Below, piece after piece: positions 55,737-64,000 of a DNA stretch of 64,000 nucleotides. The DNA comes from Triticum aestivum (taxonomy: Eukaryota > Streptophyta > Magnoliopsida > Poales > Poaceae). The notes beneath the pieces were generated by a model. It did not search any database. It saw only the letters and a list, made by a program, of their open reading frames with translations, and was not told the origin of the DNA. The stretch covers positions 197,236,716 to 197,300,715 of the forward strand of contig NC_057801.1 of assembly GCF_018294505.1 (NCBI RefSeq), read 5' to 3'. The position numbers and the translations under genes are program-made. Position 1 is the stretch's first letter. Each line of letters opens with the position of its first letter.

Positions 55737-58700
55737 TGCATTTTGTAACACTTCATTTGCATTAATAAAGCATGAAAATTTGGACCAACAAAAACTTTTG
55801 CATTATTTGGCTTTTATTTTGAAGTTGGTTTTCTCTATGTGGTTTTTCAAGTGCTCTTAATAGTCAACTACTCCACCTTCTATACTTCATCTCCTTGCCC
55901 CAAACTTCTGTCCAATGATCATGCCATGTGTATAGAGCAATATAGTATTTTCTTACAAAAATAATTTGGCCAAAAAGTATTTTCTAAAATTAGTTTTCCA
56001 AAAACCCTTGAATTAAGATTTGCAATGCATGTACTTGATTTGAGGTGTGAAAAATCTTTCAAAAAGTATATTTGAAACCTATTAGATATAGAATACCCAG
56101 AAACCACAAAAATATAATTTTAAAAGCTATTTTTCTATTTTATTTAAAAGCTTTTTCTTAAGGCCAGAAATGGTCTTTAATAGGGAAAAATTATTTTATT
56201 GTTTCAAAAATATTTGACAAAAATCAGGGAAACTCAGTGGACATATATTTTCCATATATAAGTGTTTCAACATATGGTTATGATCAAAATATTGGACAAA
56301 ACCCCCCAAAACCATTTCTGCCCATTTCAAGGATTTGAAATATTTCTACAGGAAGTATTTTCACAAAAATCCAAGAAAATTCCACCAAGTCACAAATGCA
56401 TATTGTGATCACCTTGCAAAGCCTCATGTCAATTAAAGTCATTTTGGTTCACCAAAAGGCCCCAAAACCCTCTCTGACCAGAATCAAGTTTGAGCAACTT
56501 TGTACTACCAACTTTCTCCCCTTAACCCCAAATTTTGTGAGCATGTTCACATGACCAAATGAGGCCACTACACCAAGTGGTGCCTCAAGGAGAAGTGATT
56601 TGCTCAACTAGATCTACTCAAGTCCAATTCTGCTAATTTCTAGGGTTTGCCAAAGTTACATTGGCAACTTTTCCCAAATAAGCTCAAAGTTGGTGGCACA
56701 CCCTATTTCTAAGTGTCTTTCCATCCTGTTAAATATCATGGCAATTAGAGTTCATTTGCTTGCCCAAACCATTATCAAACACCTTCTGACATTTTGCAAA
56801 AACCACTGTTTTGACCCCTTCCACTATTCTTGGTGAGCTCAAATTTTTACCACAGCTCCTCCTAGACCCCTTTCTCCTCCAGAAACAATGGCAAGTCCCC
56901 AGCTCAATAATTGAGGGGTGAAACCCCCCTCTTTCTCTCTCTGGACAGCTCACTTCTCCCTCTTCCTCACCTCCCTCCTCACTCCAATGGCCATCCATGG
57001 CATCCAATGCACCACCCCACTTCTTTACTCCCTCCTAGACCTGCTAGACACTAGTGGGCACGCCCCTGCCCTTTAAACAATGCCATGGCAGCCATTTGCA
57101 TGCTCTGGAGCACGCTACAGTGCGCCCCCGCACTGTAGCCGCCCCCTTCCAGCCACTTCCGGCCACCTCGGGCCTTCCCCGCGCGCCTGCCAATGCACCT
57201 CGGCGTCCGCGACACGCTACGTGGTCGGCCCCCTCCTCTCTCCTCCTCCCCGCGCCTCCACGCTAACGGACACCGGCCGCCCGAGCGCGCCAATGGCGCG
57301 GCTCACATGCGCGGCGTCTCTGACCTCTCCCTGCTCCCTCTCTTCTTTCCCCTGGGGGTAGTCGACCCCCACAAGCACCCTCGATACGGTGCAGCGCCCT
57401 CCCGAGGCCCGTAGCGACGAGCACGAGACCGCCGGCGCACGAGCCCACGGTGGACCGCCGTTCTCCTATATAAAGGCCTCCCCGAGCCCTTCCACCCTCA
57501 CCCCTCGCTCTCTGCACCACCAAAACTTCCCCCTGCACCCCCAGTTCGCCTCCAAAGCCGCCCGAGCTCGAGATCGAGCTTGAGCTCCACCGCGTCCGCT
57601 CGCCGGAGTTCGCGAGGTATAAGCCTCCCCCGCTCCTCCTTTGCCTCGATCTGGAACCCCTGCATCCCCCTGACCCTTTTCCCCTCGTTTCCCCTCTCTG
57701 TAGCTGCTGGAAACGGCCGGAGCTACCGCCTCCCGAAGCTCCTCTGCCGCGAACCTCGTCGCCGGTGAACCAGGCATCCCCGCCGGCCAAGTCCACCACC
57801 CACCGACGTGCGGCGGCCCCCTGAAGCCATCCCCGCACTCGCTGGAGCTCGCCGTGGCCTGCATCGTCGCCGATGAGCACCGCGACCCCCCTGTCCACGG
57901 GTTAGTGATGACAGGTGGGCCCCTCATGTCATCCTCTCCCTCGTTCCCGCGCCCGTCTCTCTCTCTGACCTGCGGGCCCCCGGCGTCAGGTTTGAAATGG
58001 GTGGGCGCGCGCGCGTGCTGTGCGCTGGCTCGGCTGGGCCGGCCTGCTGGCTGGGCCTGCTGCCCCGCAGCTGTTCTGGCCCAACAGGCACAGTGCCCCT
58101 TTTCTTTTTCTTTTTCTGTCTCTATTCCAAAAATTCCACAAGATTAAATAATAATCCAAATGAATTAATTCCAATTCCTAAATTCCTAGAATATTGCAAC
58201 CTATTTAATGGTGCAACTTCCATTCTAATCCAACAACCATTCCTTCACTGCAAATATTTAAATGTGATTTTTAGCATTTAAATATACCTTTGTAAATCCA
58301 TTTCTCCTATTCTGCTACTCCAAATCCAAAACTAGGAATTTTCCCCTTCATAGTTTTCACCCTAGTATTTTACAAAATCTAGTTGACATTTTTCTGAGCA
58401 CTTTGACTTTTCTGTTTCCATTATTGCCTTATTTTTCTCGTTATTATTTTGCGACGATAGATTGCGTTGTTGACGAAGGAGATGGACCAGAAGACTTTGA
58501 AGACCCAGGAGACTTTGTTGAGCCAGGCAAGCAGCCCTTTGACCATGTCTATGAAACCCTTTTATGCATGTCATATAGCTCTTTATTATTGTTGCATCGG
58601 AGTCATGATGAGATGGTGAACCACGTGGGTTGGTTGACTCTGATACTTCCTCGTTGATACTTGCGTTGTGCATGACCCTACCTTCCTATGAGGGTTATGC

Positions 58701-59346
58701 CGGTGGGAGTAGATAGGATGCTAAGGTAGTGCTACGCAAAAAGGGACGGGTATATGCACGGTGAAGGAGGCAAAGTATTTTCAAAAGACTTTTTCAAAAA
58801 CCCCGTCGGGTGCCACTTATGCCCGAGGGAGATGATGAAATGGGTAACCACTTGATGACGAAGTGGTGTACCGAGGCAAGTGTGTGTGTTGTTTTCGAAA
58901 ACGGATAAGATTTAAGATTTGTCGACTGTCCCAACCTTACATGCGCAACCACTCTACCCTTATATGGGAAAGGGCATTATTGATTACCTAGACCGATACT
59001 AGCTTGGAGCCCGCATTAATAGTGACGGGAGAGTTGTTGGTGCGCTCTCTCGGGACGGGGTCGTGCCAGGTAGGGCGGCCAAGAACATTTTTATGGGGCA
59101 CCGGACACACCGTTGGTACCCCGTGCTAGTATGTGATGAATATCGGAGCGATGCTCCACAATTTTAAGATGTGAAATTTTGGGTACGGGGGTTACTACCA
59201 ATCGAGTGGACTCCATGTTAGTGTCGTCTAGGGAAAGGTAGTGATCGGGTGCTTACCCCGGGTACTTGAGGTACCGCGGGTCGTGGATTACACGGAAGTT
59301 CCCCGAATCTTGTGGGTAAAGTGTGCAACCTCTGCAGAGTGTAAAA

Positions 59347-59358
59347 CTATTCGAATAG
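59347..59358. promoter_or_regulatory. CTATTCGAATAG palindrome, copy 7
   Basis: Followed by ccgtgtccacggtcaaa, as in element 1. It lies about 600 bases after a TATA-like stretch. Confidence 0.6.
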
Positions 59359-59419
59359 CCGTGTCCACGGTCAAATACAGTTGGGCGGTGCTGCTTAAAC
59401 TACGTCCAGAGTTTCACAA

Positions 59420-59437
59420 CTGTGTGTGTGTGTGTGT
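59420..59437. repeat. GT microsatellite
   Basis: About eight TG units in the LTR of element 4. Confidence 0.9.
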
Positions 59438-59690
59438 TGATAAAATGAATTGGGTCAAGTCAAGGGACTTGACATGTTTGAGATGGGTTGGTGCCCACTC
59501 TATTCATGTGGGGTTGGTGACCACTCTATTTATGTTGATATCTGTAACCTGTTCTCATGGTTACTTGATTTCTCTTGATGCATGTCTTACAAGTTGTTGA
59601 ACATGTCATTGCACTCAAAACTAGCTTTCTGCAAAAAATTTACCTATATCATGCATTGTTGTATCTTGAACCAAAACATGGGTTGCTTGC

Positions 59691-59709
59691 GAGTACATTC
59701 AAAGTACTC
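59691..59709. promoter_or_regulatory. GAGTAC...GTACTC hairpin in element 4
   Basis: A stem of six base pairs with a seven-base loop, in the same context (gcttgcgagtac) as element 1. Confidence 0.5.
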
Positions 59710-60076
59710 ATTGGCTTGCCACTGGTTATTTAATTGACTAGGCATGGAAGAACCGGAGTTCGAAGAAGAGTTCTTTGGAGACGAACATGCGAACTAGGAC
59801 ATTTCCCAGTCAGAATGCCTGTAGGGTTAAGGCAGATGGCATGGGTTCTATTTATCGACGAAGATTTCTGCTGCTTGTGTTTCATTTGATGTTCAGCCCT
59901 TAAGGCTTTATCAATGTAAGACTCGACCATAATGGTCATAATTTGTGTAAGACGGTATGTATGGATGTAAGACTCTTGTTATTCAGCTTCTGTGTGTTCA
60001 GTGAGCATTGATCTCTGGGATCACTGTACACGTGCATTCGGTGATCACGACTTATGAGTCGGGGTCGCCACAGAGC

Positions 60077-60088
60077 TGGTATCAGAGC
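60077..60088 (+). promoter_or_regulatory. Primer binding site of element 4
   Basis: TGGTATCAGAGC four bases after the LTR end. Confidence 0.93.
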
Positions 60089-60224
60089 CATCCTGACTGT
60101 AGGAAGCCTTAGTTAGCATGGGCGTTAGCTAGCTTGAGACCATCTAAACTTCTCTTCTTTTCTGAAGTATAACCAACCCAAGATATATTTTCCCTTATTG
60201 ACCCCTCCCATTAAACCTTTGTAG

Positions 60225-60993
60225 ATGGCTGCCGTACCTGAAGACTTCCTGACCACCGGATTTCCCGTGCTTCTCGAGGATAGCCTCAAGAAGTGCCAGT
60301 ACCACCGAGCCCCCATTTTCACCTACCATGAGCATCGGATCAATGACACCGAGACGGAGTATCATGTGGAAGTGATCGTGAAGGCCAATGACTCTCCAAC
60401 AAGCTGGTTCTTCGAGGGATCCCAAATGGAAACACTAGTTCTTGCCGTCGAGACGGCAACCCTCAAGGCACTCACCCGCCTCCGAGACCTTCTTCCAGAG
60501 ATGGCAGACGAGTTGGCAACCCGCTTCTTGCCTTATCGGAAGGAAGGTGAGGATGAGAGCAGTGCACCAGCTCCACCATTAGAAGAAGGACTTCCACTCC
60601 GATTCCAGACCTACTTCAGCCTTTGTGCCGATAGTTTGGCGCAACACTTGGCCTCGGAATCAATGGAACTCCGAAAGGAACTTCATGAGACCAAGGCACT
60701 TCTTCTCCAAGCTCAAGTGAAGACGGATAGGATCAAGAAAGAAGGTGCTCCCCCCTGGGCAGCCCGCAATCGCATACAGAGGCGGAAGACCCCCAAAGGA
60801 TGGAGAACCACCACAGCAACACCGCATGAGCTCAAGGGATTGCCGCAAGCTCTTCACCCCACCAGCAAAGCAATGCCGTGTTGAGCTCCTCCACTCCCCC
60901 ACCCCTTCAAGCAATGAAGGAAGCCGTGCTACTGATGAGGAGGAGGAAGACCCAGAAGAGCCGGACTACGCGACCGAGCATTCCACCACTTAG
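60225..60993 (+). pseudogene. Element 4 extra ORF between primer site and gag, dsRBD-like pattern
   Basis: It starts MAAVPEDFLTTGFPVLL. Residues about 14-87 fit a double-stranded RNA-binding domain: helix (PVLLEDSLKKCQYHRAP), strands (EYHVEVIVKAND onward), and helix (VLAVETATLKALTRLRDL). A second helix follows (LASESMELRKELHETKALLL). The frame from 60225 stops at 60884. Another frame, 60745-60993, carries an acidic end (EEEEDPEEPDYATEH) like that of element A's ORF, so a frameshift near 60745 is likely. No catalytic motif is seen. It could bind the element's own RNA or interfere with host silencing, but that is speculation. Confidence 0.6.
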
Positions 60994-61317
60994 GCATCAT
61001 TCACAACTTGGATATGCCCGTTAGTAACCCTACGGTAGGATTGGTCGTGTACCCCTATGCGAACTCGAGTCCATGTAATGGTTCATATGAGGCCATGTAG
61101 TGTTGTGTTTGCTTTCATTGTGTTTGATGGATGTCGTGCTTTCCTTCGGGAACTTGTAAGTGACTACATCACCCATTTGGACTTTTATGAATGTGTTTGG
61201 CCCTTTTGGCCCTTGCATGAAAACAATTAGTGTCATACCAACCCCCTTACTAGGCATCCCATCTATATTGCTTTCCCCATATTTCCCCAATCATGAGACC
61301 TTGACCACTCCAACAGG
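60994..61317 (+). other. Spacer before gag in element 4
   Basis: 324 bp, no gene seen. Confidence 0.5.
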
Positions 61318-62453
61318 ATGCCTGTTGTAACACGTAGTGGTACCTCTACCTAGCAGCAAGAAGCCGGAGGTTCTGCTGAAGCAGGAGTCAGCCAGGACCA
61401 AGCCAAGGACAGACTCCACCCCCACCACCTCCTCCAATCATGGACATGGCTCAGCTTCTCCAAGCCTTCCGAGAGGAACGCCAAGCCAACACTGCAGCCC
61501 TTCAGGTGATTGCTCAAGCTGTCAATCGCCAGCCGGCAGGACACGACAATGGACGGTCCATGTTGGTGGAGTTCAAGAAGCATGCACCACCCACCTTCAT
61601 CGAGACTGTTGAACCCCTGGATGCAGACGACTGGATCCGCACCATTGAGGACTTGTTGGACCTAGTCGGCTGCACTGAAGACCGTGAGAGGGTGGCATAT
61701 GCTGCCCACTGTCTCGAGGGAACTGCCAGAGCTTGGTGGGATGGATTCAAGGCCATGCATGCTGAGCAAAACATCACTTGGAATGACTTCAAGGCAGAAT
61801 TCCGCAAGGCTCACATTCCTTCTGGAATCATGGCCATCAAGAAGCGTGAGTTCCGAGCCCTGAAGCAAGGAAGTAGCACTGTCAAGGAGTACATGCAGAA
61901 GTTCAGTGTTCTCTCAAGGTATGCCCCTGAGGATGTCAGCACTGATGCTGCCAAAAAGGAGCGCTTCATGGAAGGCCTTAACCAGACTCTACAGTACTCG
62001 CTTGTTGTGTGTGAGTACCCGACCTTTCCTGATCTGGTGAACAAGGCACTCATACTTGAGGACAAGCGACGTGCTTTGGATGATACCCGTAAGCGCAAGA
62101 TGATCAGCAAGGGTAACTCCAGCAACCAGAAGCCTCGCCCGTGGCAGCCAGCCCCAGTCAAGCCAATCTATCAGCAGCCACGAGCTCCTGCACCCCGCAC
62201 CAACTATCCACCTCAGCAGTATGCCAACCACAGGCCAGCTTACAACAACCCCAATAACAATACTGGCAAGAGCGGCAACCCCAACCAAGCCACTTTCTTC
62301 GGTTGTGGACAGCCAGGACAGTACTCCAAGTATTGCCCCAACAAGAAGCCCGACGCCCCGCGCCCCAATGCGCAGAACCGAGGACAAGCCGTGGAGTGCC
62401 ACCAAGGAACCAAGCTCCCCGCAATCTGCCCAACATCGGCAAGGGTCATGTGA
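61318..62453 (+). pseudogene. Element 4 gag, broken
   Basis: ATG at 61318 (MPVVTRSGTST) meets an in-frame TAG at 61351-61353. The main frame, from 61440 (MDMAQLLQAFREER), is shifted relative to it. Gag core: PPTFIETVEPLDADDWIRT, LEGTARAWWDGF, FRKAHIPSGIMAIKKREF. The zinc knuckle is degenerate: [13 protein letters not shown] has lost the first Cys and the His. The frame ends at TGA 62451-62453, about 35 bases after the pol frame is already open, so a frameshift near 62390-62420 separates gag from pol. Confidence 0.8.
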
Positions 62454-64000
62454 ATCATGTCACTGCAGAAGAAGCCCAGGAAGACCCGGACGTCGTACTG
62501 GGTACGTTCCTTGTCAATTCAGCACCTGCAACTGTCTTGTTTGATTCTGGAGCCACGCATTCATTTGTCACCCAAAAGTTTGCATTAAAAAGTGGCATGA
62601 CCCCTACACCCCTGCATAACCCTATGGTGGTACAAACCCCCAGAGCAGAGATGAGAGCCAAGATTGGATGTAAAGGAGTCGGGATTTTCATTAACGGGGT
62701 AGACTTCCTAGCAGACATTATCATCTTAGGATCACAAGGCTTGGATGTGATCTTCGGAATGAATTGGCTCATCAAGCACCAAGGCTTGATAGATTGCGCC
62801 AACCGGACTGTCACTGTGACCAATGACCAAGGAGTCGAAGTTAAATTTGCCTCCAACCCCTCCTCTCCTCAAGCCAACCAAGTCAACTGTCTGACCGAAG
62901 TTGGATTGGAGCAAGTGCCGGTAGTATGCGAATACCCCGATGTTTTTCCTGATGAGCTACCGGGAATGCCTCCTGACCGAGACATCGAGTTCATCATCGA
63001 GCTCATACCCGGAGCGGGACCCATCTATAAGAAGCCTTATAGAATGGGATCAGAGGAGTTAGCAGAGTTGAAGAAGCAACTGGAAGAGCAGTTGAGGAAG
63101 GGATTTATCCGCCCTAGTGCCTCCCCTTGGGGATCGCCTGTTCTGTTTGTGGCAAAGAAGGACGGTACCATCCGCTTGTGCATTGACTACCGCTCCCTCA
63201 ATGAAGTTACAATCAAGAACAAGTACCCACTTCCCAAGATTGAAGATCTGTTTGATCAACTCAATGGGGCAAAGGTGTTCTCCAAGATCGACCTCAGATC
63301 TGGGTACTACCAGTTGAAGATCAGACCCCAAGATATTCCGAAGACGGCATTTGTAACCAGATATGGCCTGTATGAGTGCACGGTCATGTCCTTTGGGTTG
63401 ACCAATGCCCCAGCTTACTTCATGTATCTCATGAATAAGGTCTTCATGGAATATTTGGACAAGTTTGTCGTTGTCTTCATTGATGACATTCTTGTCTTCT
63501 CGAAGACGGAGGAAGAGCACGAGCGACACTTGAGGATGGTCCTAGACAAGCTTCGAGAGCACCAACTATATGCCAAGTTCAGCAAGTGTGAATTTTGGCT
63601 GCGTGAAGTTGGATTCTTGGGTCATGTTTTAACTGAAGAAGGATTGTCAATCGATCTCGCTAAGATTGAAGCCGTGACTGAATGGCAATCCCCAGGCAAT
63701 GTAAAGGAAGTCATAAGCTTCCTCGGACTCGCGGGATATTACCGCAAGTTCGTTGAAGGATTCTCAAGCATTGCCCGACCCATGACTCAGCTCTTGAAGA
63801 AGGACAAGAAGTTTGAATGGACGCCGAAGTGCGAAGAGAGCTTCCAAGAGCTGAAGAAGAGACTGACCACCGCCCCAGTTCTGGCCACACCAGATATACA
63901 CAAGGAGTTTGTGATATATTGTGATGCGTCAAGAACCGGACTAGGAGGTGTTCTGATGCAAGAAGGCAGAGTCGTAGCTTACCTTTCAAGGCAACTACGA
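62420..64000 (+). CDS. Element 4 protease and reverse transcriptase, partial
   Basis: One frame is open from about 62420 to the window edge, over 500 codons. Protease: [11 protein letters not shown] active site, then [91 protein letters not shown] with the catalytic Asp pair, [10 protein letters not shown]. The start of RNase H follows ([14 protein letters not shown]). The part in the window is undamaged, although gag upstream is broken. It shares long word runs with element A's RT, such as NKYPLP and DKFVVV. Confidence 0.9.

Larger units (their letters stand above)
55737..60072 (+). repeat. Element 4, 5' LTR
   Basis: About 4336 bp, tgtcacaccctgc to ggggtcgccaca. It has the same arrangement as the other long LTRs: AT-rich start, GC-rich block (about 57060-58090), AT-rich block, TATA-like ggtatatgc near 58748, palindrome at 59347-59358 and hairpin at 59691-59709. 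No host gene is seen in it. Confidence 0.85.
55737..64000 (+). mobile_element. Element 4: long-LTR Gypsy retrotransposon, partial
   Basis: The 5' LTR, initiator-Met primer site, extra ORF, gag, protease and RT are in the window. RNase H onward and the 3' LTR are outside it. The left flank is gcgag (55732-55736), which should recur after the 3' LTR as target duplication. Gene order and pol sequence are close to element A. Confidence 0.9.

Overview
The window is grass nuclear DNA, most likely from a large-genome Triticeae species (wheat, Aegilops or barley type; inferred, not proven). Almost all of it is LTR retrotransposons of the Ty3/Gypsy superfamily, nested inside one another and inside the exons of a single intron-containing plant gene. 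There is no bacterial gene organisation, and I saw no tRNA, rRNA or CRISPR. Two runs of N (636-965 and 8817-9012) are assembly gaps.

Layout. (1) The scaffold is a broken plus-strand host gene. Its exon pieces lie at 206-325, 12379-12449, 12614-12810, 13128-13278, 13706-14084, 54290-54416, 54514-54726, 55095-55124 and about 55619-55736. Three LTR elements landed in its exons. When they are removed, the frame and intron phases mostly join up. (2) Element 1 (326-12378, plus strand) has LTRs of about 4 kb and a decayed non-coding interior. (3) Element B (14085-54289, plus strand, perfect CAGTC target duplication) is a Tat-like Gypsy element. It has gag-protease-RT-RNase H-archaeal-type RNase H-integrase on the plus strand and a four-exon antisense accessory gene before its 3' LTR. 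Its 5' end is rearranged: the primer site and start of gag are replaced by an inverted copy of its 3' end. (4) Element A (22863-49368, minus strand) is a chromodomain Gypsy element (Tekay/Del-like) inserted in the last exon of B's antisense gene. (5) Element C (29593-41978, minus strand, perfect CCGTA duplication) is a non-autonomous relative of A with the same type of LTR, inserted in A's reverse transcriptase. (6) A small hAT-like MITE lies at 54853-55037 in a host intron. (7) Element 4 (55737 to beyond 64000, plus strand) is another long-LTR Gypsy element. Its pol frame is open to the window edge.

How the parts work together. Nesting gives the order B, then A, then C. LTR divergence counted in short stretches agrees: B's LTRs differ more than those of A or C. 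Elements 1, A, C and 4 are primed by initiator-Met tRNA (TGGTATCAGAGC site) and share two small LTR signals: a 12-bp palindrome CTATTCGAATAG and a GAGTAC/GTACTC hairpin. A and 4 each carry an extra reading frame between the primer site and gag whose pattern resembles a double-stranded RNA-binding domain. C and 1 look like decayed derivatives that depend on enzymes made by relatives such as A.
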